64,000 nucleotides of DNA from DATARH01 sp963773625 (GTDB taxonomy: Bacteria > Pseudomonadota > Alphaproteobacteria > ATCC43930 > CGMCC-115725). Positions 38,121 through 46,872 of the stretch are shown in pieces. Made by a program: the position numbers and the translations under genes. The notes beneath the pieces are model-generated. The model did not search any database and had not been told where the DNA came from. It saw only the letters and a list, made by a program, of their open reading frames with translations. The first letter of the stretch is position 1. Each line of letters opens with the position of its first letter. The DNA lies in the NCBI GenBank assembly GCA_963773625.1, contig CAVZCJ010000004.1:1-64000 (forward strand), in the 5' to 3' direction.

Positions 38121-38852
38121 ATGACCGACACGAAAATCGCGTCGCCGGCCCTGCCGGATCATATCGAGGAAACCATCCGCTCGATCGACCGGCTCCACGC
38201 CGAGCACCGGCGCGACGCCACCCCGCTACAGCGCGCGGTGGACCGCGTGACGACCCTGCTCGGCCGCCCCGGCTTCATCGTCGTGGTGACGGCGGTGGTC
38301 AATCTCTGGGTGGGGTGCAACCTGCTCGCCGCCACGTTCGGCTACCGCGCCGTCGATCCTCCACCCTTCCCGTGGCTGGCGGGCGTGGTCTCGCTGACCT
38401 CGCTTTACATGGTCGTCCTGATCCTCGCCACCCAGCGGCGCGAGGATCAGCTCGCCCAGCACCGCGAGCAGCTCATCCTCGAGCTGACGCTCCTCAGCGA
38501 GCAGAAGACCGCCAAGGTGATCGAGCTGCTCGAGGAATTCCGCCGCGACAGCCCGCTCATCCACGACCGGGTCGACCGCCAGGCCGATTCGATGGCCCAG
38601 CCCGCCGACCCGCAACAGGTGCTCGACTCGATCAAGGAAATCCGCGCCGAGGCCGCGCAACTGAGCGGCGCCGCCTCGCCGCCGGGACAAGGCTCCGGCC
38701 AGGCCCGGCGACCGCCGAAGCCGCGACCGCTCGCGGGGAAGCCCTCCCAAACCCGCCGACGCGAAGCGGATGCCGCGCAATCTCAAACCGCGAGCCCGCG
38801 CCGCCGATTAGCGCCGCCCGGCGGCAGGGCGATAGCCGCGACCCGCTACTAA
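38121..38852 (+). CDS. DUF1003 membrane protein
   Basis: M-T-D-T-K-I-A-S-P-A-L-P-D-H-I-E-E-T-I, then helices at G-F-I-V-V-V-T-A-V-V-N-L-W-V and W-L-A-G-V-V-S-L-T-S-L-Y-M-V-V-L-I. The hallmark follows: A-T-Q-R-R-E-D-Q-L-A-Q-H-R, E-L-T-L-L-S-E-Q-K-T-A-K-V-I-E-L-L-E-E. These match DUF1003. The last 60 residues are low-complexity Ala/Pro/Arg and may be over-read. Function unknown. Confidence 0.85.
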   Translation: MTDTKIASPALPDHIEETIRSIDRLHAEHRRDATPLQRAVDRVTTLLGRPGFIVVVTAVVNLWVGCNLLAATFGYRAVDPPPFPWLAGVVSLTSLYMVVLILATQRREDQLAQHREQLILELTLLSEQKTAKVIELLEEFRRDSPLIHDRVDRQADSMAQPADPQQVLDSIKEIRAEAAQLSGAASPPGQGSGQARRPPKPRPLAGKPSQTRRREADAAQSQTASPRRRLAPPGGRAIAATRY

Positions 38853-39184
38853 TGAGATCAAGAGAGTGCGGTGAGAGAGCGGGACGAATTGACAATATTC
38901 CTTGTTTGTTCTATTTGACTACTTAATCATTGCGGGCGGCGAACCACCATGACTTAGCGTATTGGACTGGTGGCCTCAGAAAGCGATTTGGCGTTTCCAA
39001 GGAGAAAAGGCATTCGCGCGGCAGTTGCACGCGGAAACCGTATTCTCACTGCATTGGAAAAGCGACGAAGCTGTAAAGCAACGGCGTACCTTCGCAATCG
39101 TTGGATTCCGGCGAGAATCCGGGCTGGTCTCCACGTCATCGGGCGCAAACTACAAGCGCGTCGACTACCGGCTTGGGGAGAGGG

Positions 39185-39547
39185 GTGGCACCCACATTCT
39201 ACGAATTCTTCGCGGGCGGCGGCATGGCTCGTGCGGGCCTTGGCGCGGAGTGGCGTTGCGCTTTCGCCAACGAGATCGATCCAAAGAAGGCTTGGTGCTA
39301 CACCGCCAATTGGGGCAGCTCCGAGCTGCGGGTTTGTGATGTGGCGAAGCTCGGCGCGGCTGATTTGCCGGGTAGAGCCGACCTCGGTTGGGCTTCGTTC
39401 CCGTGTGAGGACCTTTCGCTCGCTGGCGGTTACCATGGCCTCGGTCGCGCCGCGTCGGCGGTCATGACGCGATCAGGGACATTCTGGACTTTCTGGAAGC
39501 TCAAATCAGAGCGCGACCTTGGACTCGGTCGAACCGACGTCGCCTGA
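39185..39547 (+). pseudogene. 5' fragment of a C5-cytosine DNA methyltransferase
   Basis: From GTG 39185 (GGGGAGAG upstream): F-Y-E-F-F-A-G-G-G-M-A-R-A-G-L-G (AdoMet motif I), A-N-E-I-D-P-K-K-A, and motif IV A-S-F-P-C-E-D-L-S-L-A-G with the catalytic Cys. R-S-G-T-F-W-T-F-W-K-L follows, and then homology stops near 39505. The remaining two thirds, including the target recognition domain, is missing. The vsr-like fragment at 40262 suggests a decayed Dcm/Vsr pair. Confidence 0.75.
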
Positions 39548-39672
39548 CGCGCCATGATTCGCTCCCGCCCGCATCCTGGATTGTCACGGCAATCGGATCC
39601 TCGCCACCAAAAAAAACGGGCGCGAATGAGCCGCCATCCATCTTCAGGTCTGGCGAATAAGGGGGTAATCAA

Positions 39673-39834
39673 ATGCGCTGCGTTCTATGTCGCGACACCT
39701 TGGAAGAAGGCAACGGGGACAATTGGGATGACCTTTGTCCCTCGTGCGCCGACCAGGTATCAGAGATCATGGACGAAAACGTAAACGTTGATCGCAGCGA
39801 AGCAATTGAGCAGGCTAGGCGCAGACAGAGTTAG
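39673..39834 (+). CDS. 53-residue zinc-ribbon protein
   Basis: ATG at 39673 after AAGGGGGTA, a good ribosome site. The protein starts M-R-C-V-L-C-R-D-T-L-E-E-G-N-G, continues D-D-L-C-P-S-C-A-D-Q-V and ends R-S-E-A-I-E-Q-A-R-R-R-Q-S. Two C-x-x-C pairs 15 residues apart make a zinc ribbon; an acidic middle and charged helix follow. The codons are less GC-rich than the chromosome. It lies in the methyltransferase/Vsr remnant and resembles small genes of mobile defence islands. Confidence 0.65.
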   Translation: MRCVLCRDTLEEGNGDNWDDLCPSCADQVSEIMDENVNVDRSEAIEQARRRQS

Positions 39835-39943
39835 CGTGAATGTGTCTCCGGCGGGGATGGGCCCGACTTTCCTGGCTTTATGTGTTACGGGTTCTCGCCT
39901 ATTTGCGGCATTGGTCTAAAATTTGAGCGAGCCGTAGTCACCG

Positions 39944-40255
39944 ATGATCGCGGCTGGCGATCAAATCTCGTCGACTTTAGGGGAGATGACGTTGAACGCA
40001 GACCATACCCTTGTGCTGCCAAGGCAGAAGGCGGAGAAAGGACTGGCCCTGGTGAAGGAGGCGATGCTGGACTATCTCGGAGCCCATGCGGATGGGCTAC
40101 GAAACGCCGATCTGGCCCATGATCTCGGGCTAGGGTCCGATCACAACGGTAAGCAAAAGAATTATCTTACATATTCCGTTCTTGGTCTTCTGCTGAAAGA
40201 GGCGAAGATTATAAAGGCAAGGCGTGGAGCGAACATCTACTACATACGCGCGTGA
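39944..40255 (+). CDS. Winged-helix-type small protein of the modification island
   Basis: 103 residues: L-V-L-P-R-Q-K-A-E-K-G-L-A-L-V-K-E-A-M-L-D-Y-L, then L-R-N-A-D-L-A-H-D-L-G-L (helix-turn-helix) and Y-L-T-Y-S-V-L-G-L-L-L-K-E-A-K-I-I-K (recognition helix and wing). I-Y-Y-I-R-A closes it. Similar short winged-helix proteins lie beside restriction or vsr genes. An alternative start is the ATG at 39986. DNA binding is inferred. Confidence 0.65.
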   Translation: MIAAGDQISSTLGEMTLNADHTLVLPRQKAEKGLALVKEAMLDYLGAHADGLRNADLAHDLGLGSDHNGKQKNYLTYSVLGLLLKEAKIIKARRGANIYYIRA

Positions 40256-40261
40256 TTGTAA

Positions 40262-40585
40262 GTGCTTGAGGTCAGCGCGGGTCGGGCCAGCGAAAGAGTG
40301 CGCCGAACTGACCTTCCAGGAAAGCCCGACTTACTGTTTCTAGGTCGCCGAAAGGCAATTTTCGTGAATGGATGTTTTTGGCATGGTCATACCTGCGATC
40401 GAGGAGCGCGCGTTCCCAAAAGCAATCGAGAATATTGGACAGCGAAAGTCGCCCGCAATAAAGCGCGGGACGCCAGTCATTATGAACGATTGAGCGCACT
40501 GGGCTGGTCTGCCCTTACAATTTGGGAATGCGAGATCAAAAAACCTGACCTGCAAGAGAGACGTCATGTGTTTCTGCAACGCTAA
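40262..40585 (+). pseudogene. vsr: Very short patch repair endonuclease, N-terminus missing
   Basis: D-L-P-G-K-P-D-L-L-F keeps the catalytic Asp, then A-I-F-V-N-G-C-F-W-H-G-H with the zinc and active-site residues. V-P-K-S-N, W-T-A-K-V-A-R-N and W-S-A-L-T-I-W-E-C-E-I-K-K follow, the normal Vsr end. The N-terminal 40 or so residues (usual M-S-x-V-R-x-K-D-T-x-P-E) are absent: only L-E-V-S-A-G-R-A-S-E-R-V-R-R precedes. Vsr nicks beside T:G mismatches made by deamination at Dcm sites, consistent with the nearby methyltransferase fragment. Confidence 0.8.
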
Positions 40586-40675
40586 AATCGCCATAATCAT
40601 ATTGTAATATCCGCAACGATACCGCGCCTCGAATAGGGAGCGGCGAATTTTTGTCAGCGGAGGAGGAGGCCTGTT

Positions 40676-41336
40676 ATGCCTGATAAAAGGCGGCAAATAA
40701 CAGGGATAACAGGGCTCGCGCCGTCGAAATTTGCCAACCGGACCTCGTTCAAAAAGGGCCAGTCCGGCAATCCCAAGGGGCGGCCGAAGGGCTCGGGGCG
40801 GTTCCGCTCGGGCACGCTCGCGGCGGCGGCGCTGCTCGATGCCAAGGCCGAGCACATCACCGAGAGGGCTATCGAGATGGCGCTCGCCGGCGACGCGGTC
40901 GCGGCGCGTTTCTGTCTCGGCCGCATCTTGGGCGCGCGGCGCGGCCAGCCGGTCGAGCTCGCTCTGCCCGAGCTCGCCGAGGCGCGCGACCTCGGCGGCG
41001 CGGTCGCCGCGATCGCCGCCGCGCTCGGCGAGGGCCGCGTCACCCCGGAGGAGGCGCTCGGCGCTGTCGCAAATGCTCGACGGGTTCCCACGCGTGCTCG
41101 CCGCCTCCAGCGCCGACCGCGCTCGCTGCGAGGAGGAGGAGCGAGAGGACCCGCATGAAGCGCTGATCCGCGAGCTCGACCGCATCGCCGAGCGCGAGAC
41201 GCTGCGCCAATCGCAAGCCCTGGCGACCATCCCGCGCCCGAGCGCGGCCGGGCGGCTCATCGAAACAGCGGCACCGCCGCCGGCGCCCTTGCTCTCCGGG
41301 TTGCCTTCACCGGCGGTGGCTGATCTGGATCAATGA
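40676..41336 (+). CDS. DUF5681 (phage terminase small subunit-like) protein
   Basis: The motif F-K-K-G-Q-S-G-N-P-K-G-R-P-K-G (residues 22-36) is the DUF5681 signature, seen in many alphaproteobacterial and prophage proteins. An extra base near 41065 changes frame before L-S-Q-M-L-D-G-F-P. GGAGGAGGAGG lies upstream. About 219 residues. The start of the gene contains a short ATAACAGGG repeat, common in this family. Probably mobile-element derived. Confidence 0.75.
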
Positions 41337-41459
41337 CCCGCCGCCCGGTCGGCGCGAAATTGGCTGGCGTTGCCGATGACGGCGCGTCCGGCCCGGCGGT
41401 TCCCGAAATCGTCCCCTTGCGGTCGCCTCGCTTGTGGCCCAAATGAGTTTGTAGTCGAG

Positions 41460-42074
41460 ATGGTCCCGCGTCGCTCCTTGCTGCTCGCCGCTCTGGTGCT
41501 GGCGCCCTGCGCCGTCGCCCCGGGCGTGTCCGCCCAGGTCGCGCCCCTCGCGGCGCCGGTCGCGTTTATCGCCCAGCTCGGCAATCAGGCCCTCGCGGTC
41601 ATCGCCGGCGGCGCCTCGCTCCAGGACAAGATGGCGTATTTCCACACCATGCTGCGCCAGGATTTCGACCTCGCCGGCACCGCGCCCTTTGTCCTCGGCC
41701 CCTATTGGCGCATCGCCACCGAGCCCGAGCGCGCCGAGTTCATCCGCCTGCTCGAGGATTACATCGTCGCCACCTTCGGCCGGCGGCTTTACGATTCCGG
41801 CGGGGTGGCGCTGCGCGTCACCGGCAGCCGCGGCACCCAGTTCGAGCCGATCGTCATCAGCGAGATTCAGCGCCAGGGCGGCCCGCCGATAAAACTGGAA
41901 TGGGTGCTCAACTCGCGCACCGGCGCCTACCGGATCGGCGACCTCAACCTCGACGGGGTCAGCATGGCGCTGACCCAGCGCCAGGAGTTCGCGGCGATGA
42001 TCCAGCGCGGTGGCGGCACCGTCGCCAGCCTTCTCGGGCAGATGCGCCAGATCATCGCCGCCCAGGGTGTCTAG
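41460..42074 (+). CDS. mlaC: MlaC/Ttg2D-type periplasmic phospholipid carrier
   Basis: Signal peptide (R-R-S-L-L-L-A-A-L-V-L-A-P to V-S-A-Q), then Q-D-F-D-L-A-G-T-A-P-F-V-L-G-P-Y-W-R, F-I-R-L-L-E-D-Y-I-V-A-T-F-G-R-R and I-G-D-L-N-L-D-G-V-S-M-A-L-T-Q-R. These are family motifs of MlaC-like proteins (including the HpnM branch). 204 residues, intact. Carries phospholipid between membranes. No other mla gene is adjacent. Confidence 0.88.
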   Translation: MVPRRSLLLAALVLAPCAVAPGVSAQVAPLAAPVAFIAQLGNQALAVIAGGASLQDKMAYFHTMLRQDFDLAGTAPFVLGPYWRIATEPERAEFIRLLEDYIVATFGRRLYDSGGVALRVTGSRGTQFEPIVISEIQRQGGPPIKLEWVLNSRTGAYRIGDLNLDGVSMALTQRQEFAAMIQRGGGTVASLLGQMRQIIAAQGV

Positions 42075-42106
42075 ACCGGTGTCTAGACCGGTGGTTAGCC
42101 CGGCGG

Positions 42107-42262
42107 CTAGACGTTGCCGTAGCCGAACACCAGGAACAGGACGAGGATCAGCAGCAGCAACCCGCCAATGCCGAACCCGCCGCCATAGCCGTAGCGGGAA
42201 TAGCCCCAGCCGCCGCCCCCGAACAGCAGGATGAGCAGAAGAACCAGGATGATAAGGCCCAT
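42107..42262 (-). CDS. 51-residue Gly-rich double-helix membrane protein
   Basis: GGAGGCGAC precedes the ATG at 42262. The protein is M-G-L-I-I-L-V-L-L-L-I-L-L-F, a Gly/Tyr-rich turn (G-G-G-G-W-G-Y-S-R-Y-G-Y-G-G-G-F), then L-L-L-L-I-L-V-L-F-L-V-F-G-Y-G-N-V. Similar to DUF3309-type small proteins, which are stress-linked. Convergent with mlaC. A CTAGACCGGT short repeat fills the gap between them. Confidence 0.75.
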   Translation of the reverse strand: MGLIILVLLLILLFGGGGWGYSRYGYGGGFGIGGLLLLILVLFLVFGYGNV

Positions 42263-42472
42263 TGTCGCCTCCGTTTCTTAGTCTCCGGGTGGCCCGGGCG
42301 CCTTACGATTAACCCGCCGCGCGCATTGAAGTTCCGTTCCACGCGCCACATGGAGGAGCGCAGCCCGGGCCGGTAACGCCCTCGTGTCCTTGTCGCCGTG
42401 CCGGCGGCGCGGTACCGTCCGGCGAACGGGGACGGCGCCGGCCGAGGGTTCGCCGGCATCGGGGGCGGTGTG

Positions 42473-43971
42473 GTGCGCGACGACGCCATCGATCTGTTTT
42501 TCGCGCGGGCCGCGGCGGCGCCCGCGCACCCGGCGGTTGTGGTCGATGGCCGCTCGCTGAGCTACGGCGAGCTGGCCGGGCTGGCGCGGCGGTTCGCTTC
42601 GGTGTTCGCCCGGGTCGCCGAGCCGCGCGTGCTGATCGCCTTGCCGGCGGGGGGCGAGGCCTATGCCGCGATGCTCGGCGCCGGCCTCGCGGGCGGGTTC
42701 TACACCCCGGTCAATATCGACTCGCCGCCGTTGAAGCTGCGCCGCATCGCCCGGCTGCTGCGGCCCAATATCGTCGTCGCCGAGGGCGAGCTCGGCGCCG
42801 CGCTCCGCGAGGAGGCGCCGGAGGCGCTGCTGGTCGCGCCCGGCGCGCTGCCCCCCGCCGAGCTCGCCGACGGCGCACGGCCGGCCCCGTCACGGCACCG
42901 CCTATGTCATGTTCACCTCGGGCTCGACCGGCGAGCCCAAGGGCGTCGTGATCCCGCGCGCCGCGCTCGACCATTACGTCGCCTGGATGCGCCGCTCGGG
43001 CATGTTCACGGCCGCCGACCGGGTCTCGCAATACGCCAATATCGGCTTTGATTTCAGCGTGATGGAGATCTACGGCGGGCTCTGCGCCGGGGCGACGCTC
43101 TATCCGGTTCTGGGGCAGGGCACGCGGCTGTTCCCGGCCTCGCTGATCGCCGACGAAAGGATCACCGTGTGGAGCTCGGTGCCGAGCGTCATCAGCCTGA
43201 TGATGCGCGCCGACAGCCTCACCGCCGAAAACCTTGCCTCGCTGCGCCTCTTCAATTTCTGCGGCGAGCCGCTCTTGCCGCAGCATCTCGCCGCGATCTT
43301 CGCCGCCTGCCCGCGCGCCGTCGTGCAGAACACCTACGGCCCGACCGAGGCGACGGTGTCGATGACCTCGCTGCCGATGACCGCGGCGGACTACTCGCGC
43401 TTTTGCCGCGCCAGCGTCGCCCTCGGCGATGCGATCCCGGGGATGGGCCTGCACCTCGTCGGCGGCGGCCACCCGGACGAGGGCGAGATCGTCATCACCG
43501 GCCCGCAGGTCGCGTCCGGCTATTGGCGCGACGAAGCGCGCACCGCCGAGCTCTTCCGCCCCGTCGAGATCGCCGGCGAAACCGTCACCGGCTATTTCAC
43601 CGGCGACTGGGCCGAGCGCCATGAGGGGCAGGTTTATTTCAAGGAACGGATGGATTTTCAGGTCAAGATCAAGGGGATTCGCATCGAGCTCGACGAGGTC
43701 GCGGCGGCGCTGCGCGATATCGGCTGGCCGGTGGTTTGCGTGTTGAACCAGGACGATGCCCTTGTCGCCGTCGTCGAGCGGCGCGCCGGCGCTAGGCTCG
43801 ATCGCGCGCGAATGATCGATGCGCTGACCGCTCCGGCTCGAGACCGCGGCGGTCCCCAAGATCATTCACCTCATCGACCAGATGCCGCGTAATGAGAACG
43901 GCAAGATCGATCGCCGCGCCGTCGCCGCCTGGCTCGATACCGCGGAGGCGGAGCGCGCCAGCATGCTATGA
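42473..43971 (+). CDS. Free-standing AMP-forming adenylation enzyme (NRPS A-domain-like)
   Basis: Core motifs: Y-V-M-F-T-S-G-S-T-G-E-P-K-G-V, F-N-F-C-G-E-P, N-T-Y-G-P-T-E-A-T-V, Y-F-T-G-D-W-A, then V-K-I-K-G-I-R-I-E-L-D-E-V and, after a frame change near 43842, N-E-N-G-K-I-D-R-R with the catalytic Lys. Another change is near 42885. GTG start at 42473, about 499 residues. Like D-alanine or amino acid activating A domains (DltA-like). No carrier protein is fused. Possibly works with the dioxygenase 28 bp downstream. Confidence 0.88.
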
Positions 43972-43998
43972 TCGCGCCCGTTCGCCGGAGTGTCGCCG

Positions 43999-44852
43999 AT
44001 GCCGAAAGCCCTGACCGAAGACCAGATCGCCGCCTACGAGCGCGACGGTTATCTCGCCCCGGTTCCGGTGATGAGCGAGGCCGAAGCGCGCGCGCTGCGC
44101 GCAACGCTCGAAACCATCGAGGCCGGGATGGGCGGTCCGCTGCGCGGCGACATTCGCCACAAGGCGCATCTGCTGTTTCCGTTTCTCGCCGACCTCATCC
44201 GCCATCCGGCGATCCTCGACGCGATCGAGGATGTGCTCGGCCCGGATATCCTGTGCTGGAACACCAATTTCTTCATCAAGGAGGCGGAAACGCCGTCTTT
44301 CGTCTCCTGGCATCAGGACTTCGACCTATTGGGGCCTCTCGTCGCCCGATGTCTGCACCGCCTGGGTCGCGCTGACCGCCGAGCAATCTCGCCAACGGCG
44401 CGATGGCGGTCATCCCCCAGACCCACACGCAGGATCAGATCCCGCACCGCGACACCTTCGACCGCCACAATCTGCTGACCCGCGGCCAGGAGGTCGCGGT
44501 TGAGGTCGACGAAGCCGAGGCGGTGCCGCTGGTGCTGCGCCCGGGCGAGATGTCGCTGCACCATGTCCGCCTCGTTCACGGCTCGCCGCCCAACCCGTCG
44601 CCCGACCGGCGCATCGGTTTCGCGATCCGCTACATCCCGACCTCGATCTACCAGCTCGAGGGTACCGACAGCGCGACGCTGGTGCGCGGCGAGGACCGCT
44701 TCGGGCATTTCGAGCTCGAGCCGCGCCCCGAGCGCGACATGCAGGACGATATGCTCGCCTTGCACAAGCGCCTCACCGAGCGCGCCGCGCAGATCCTCTA
44801 TCGCGGCACCGGGGTCGACAATTTCAACGACCCGCGCGCCGTGCGGGGCTAG
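43999..44852 (+). CDS. Phytanoyl-CoA dioxygenase-family (PhyH) enzyme
   Basis: L-T-E-D-Q-I-A-A-Y-E-R-D-G-Y-L opens the fold; W-H-Q-D is the HxD iron site and L-H-H-V-R-L-V-H-G-S holds the distal His, with R in I-G-F-A-I-R-Y for 2-oxoglutarate. Extra bases near 44328 and 44388. About 284 residues. Fe(II)/2-oxoglutarate hydroxylase, cytosolic. The substrate may be a product of the adenylation enzyme next door, as seen in small natural-product clusters. Confidence 0.87.
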
Positions 44853-44856
44853 ACCG

Positions 44857-45154
44857 ATGAAGACCTATGTCGGCGGCCGCAGCCTCGCCGGCGCCGAGGT
44901 CACCGTCGACGGCAAGAAGCTCGACCCGCGCTTCGACCTGAAGCGCCTGTCGCCGACCGGGTTCGAATGGACCTATGAGGGCAACGGCCCGGCGCAGCTC
45001 GCGCTTGGCGCTTCTCGCCGACCATCTCGGCGACGATGCGAAGGCGTTGCGCCTCTACGAGCCGTTCATGCGCGCGGTCGTCGCCGATCTCGACAATTCC
45101 TGGGAACTGACCTCGGCCGAGATCGACGCGGCGCTGAAAGGTATGGGGGCATGA
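44857..45154 (+). CDS. DUF6166-like protein
   Basis: M-K-T-Y-V-G-G-R-S-L-A-G-A-E-V-T-V-D-G, then S-P-T-G-F-E-W-T-Y-E-G-N-G-P-A-Q-L-A-L. After an extra base near 45012, L-A-D-H-L-G-D-D-A-K-A-L-R-L-Y follows. This is the DUF6166 pattern. About 98 residues. Its TGA overlaps the start of the GFA gene. Function unknown. Confidence 0.75.
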
Positions 45155-45502
45155 AGCAGACCTATCGCGGCTCCTGCCATTGCGGCCGCGTCAAGTTCGA
45201 GGTCGACGCCGATCTCGACCATGTCCGGGTCTGCGACTGCTCGATCTGCCGGCGTCGCGGCGCGCTCAATTACCGGGTGCCGCCGGACTGATTTCCGGCT
45301 GCTGACGCCGCTTGAGGATCTGTCGCTCTACACCTTCCACACCCACACCGCGCGCGACTATTTCTGCCCGACCTGCGGGATCCAGCCGTTCCGCCGCCCG
45401 CGCACCGATCCGGGGGTGTGGACGATCAATGTCCGCTGCCTCGAAGGCGTCGATCTCGACTCCATCCCGGTCAGGCGCGTCTTCGGCGCCGAGTATCCGT
45501 GA
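45151..45502 (+). CDS. GFA/CENP-V-domain protein
   Basis: Zinc ligands follow the GFA pattern: G-S-C-H-C-G-R-V-K-F, V-C-D-C-S-I-C-R-R-R-G and Y-F-C-P-T-C-G-I-Q. A frame change near 45288 joins the halves. About 116 residues. Named after glutathione-dependent formaldehyde-activating enzyme, though most members have no proven activity. Coupled by ATGA overlap to the DUF6166 gene. Confidence 0.85.
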
Positions 45503-45591
45503 CCGGACGCCACCGCGACGTGCGAGCGGGTTTTCGCGCGGCTTCGGCGGGCTTATATTCGAGGAAATACCGTTTCGGGAGGAGCCGCCCG

Positions 45592-46360
45592 ATGATGACC
45601 CCGCGCCAGCAAGCTTTCCGCGCTGAGTACCGCGCCCGGATCTCGCCGTGGTATTCCGGCCTCGCCCATGTCGTCGTCATCGCCGCGATCGGCATTCTCA
45701 CCATCGTCTACGCCGCCGGCCACGTGCATCAGCCGAGCTGGGCCGAATGGCTGGTCGTGCCGGCGACGTTCCTCGGCTGCAATATCTTCGAATGGGCGCT
45801 GCACCGCTTCCTGCTGCACCGTCCGGTGCCGGGGTTCATGGGCATCTACAAGCGGCACACCCTGGCGCACCACCAGTTCTTCACCGACAACGAGCCGACG
45901 ATCGACAACGCCCGCGACTTCCGCATCACCTTCTTCCCGCCCTACGCCTTCACCACCTTCATCTGCATGTCGGCGGCGGGGGCGTTTGTGCTGAGCCTCA
46001 TCTGGTCGGCCAATGCCGGCTGGCTGCTGGTCGTGCACCACCGCCGGCGTCTACCTCAATTACGAGCTCTTCCACTGGGGCTGCCATGTGAAGGACGACC
46101 GCATCGTCCGCCACATCCCGTTCATGAACACGATCCGCCGCCATCACATCGCCCATCACAACCAGGCGATCATGATGGGCATGAACATGAACCTGACCTA
46201 CCCGATCGCCGACTGGCTGTTCGGCACCAGCGATCTCGACCGCGGGCTCATCGGCCATATTTTCAATGGGTATGACGCGCGGTTCGTGAAGCGAAATCTG
46301 AAGAAGGCGCGCGCCACCGCCGCCGACTCGCGCTTGGCTGGCGCCGCCCAGGCCGACTAG
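45592..46360 (+). CDS. Fatty acid hydroxylase / sterol desaturase family protein
   Basis: GGGAGGAG before the ATG. Four or more hydrophobic helices and His boxes H-R-F-L-L-H, H-T-L-A-H-H and H-H-I-A-H-H-N-Q mark the di-iron membrane hydroxylase family. One frame change near 46040 (V-V-H to T-A-G-V-Y-L-N-Y-E). About 256 residues. Hydroxylates a lipid in the inner membrane; possible targets are fatty acyl chains or hopanoid-like lipids. Confidence 0.87.
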
Positions 46361-46537
46361 ATGGCCCAGGCGCATCTCAAGCGCTCGATGCCGTCGCTGA
46401 TCGGCGGCATCTTCTCCGGCATCGTCGTCTTCGTGATCTGGCTGCTGCTGTTCGGCACCGGCAGCATCCCGCTCGTCGCGCTTGGCGCGGTGCTCTCCGT
46501 CGCGCTCGGCACCTGGATCCGCCTCGCCGATTTGTGA
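46361..46537 (+). CDS. 58-residue two-helix membrane protein
   Basis: Starts directly after the hydroxylase stop: M-A-Q-A-H-L-K-R-S-M-P-S-L-I-G-G-I-F-S-G, then helices V-V-F-V-I-W-L-L-L-F and P-L-V-A-L-G-A-V-L-S-V-A-L-G, ending W-I-R-L-A-D-L. Zero gap to the hydroxylase suggests coupled translation, so it may be its small partner. Not recognised. Confidence 0.6.
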   Translation: MAQAHLKRSMPSLIGGIFSGIVVFVIWLLLFGTGSIPLVALGAVLSVALGTWIRLADL

Positions 46538-46615
46538 ACCACCGCTGATAGCAGCGCTACAATTCCCCCTAAGACTTTGCAATATTTTACTTTTAATCAA
46601 AGAGAACCACGAAAA

Positions 46616-46668
46616 AACAGCGGCCATAACAGCGACGGAACAGCGGCGATAACAGCGGGGAAACAGCC
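46616..46668. repeat. Five phased AACAGCGG repeats
   Basis: AACAGCGG or a close variant begins at 46616, 46628, 46639, 46651 and 46662, so spacings alternate 12, 11, 12 and 11 bp. The repeats therefore stay on nearly one face of the helix. They lie in the 335-bp gap (46538-46872) before the racemase-like genes; the rest of that gap holds AT-rich DNA at 46575-46615 and nothing else I can name. Confidence 0.7.
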
Positions 46669-46872
46669 GTGGCCGCCGGAGCACCGAGCGGGCTGGGCCG
46701 GCAGCGCAGGACGAGTTTGATATCGCCGCGAGGGGGAGCATGAGAGGCAATATGGATGCGCGTTTTTCGAATACAAGAACATAACAAGAACATTTTTTGC
46801 GATCGTGATTCCAGTGCTAGGCTCGCCCCAGCGGCCTTGCCGTTGGCCATCCTCCTTCCCAGCAGGTGATCC

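Noticed and set aside
38962..39339. Open frame ahead of the methyltransferase fragment
   Set aside because: It is out of frame with motif I and has no motifs of its own; the GTG at 39185 with its ribosome site explains the region better.
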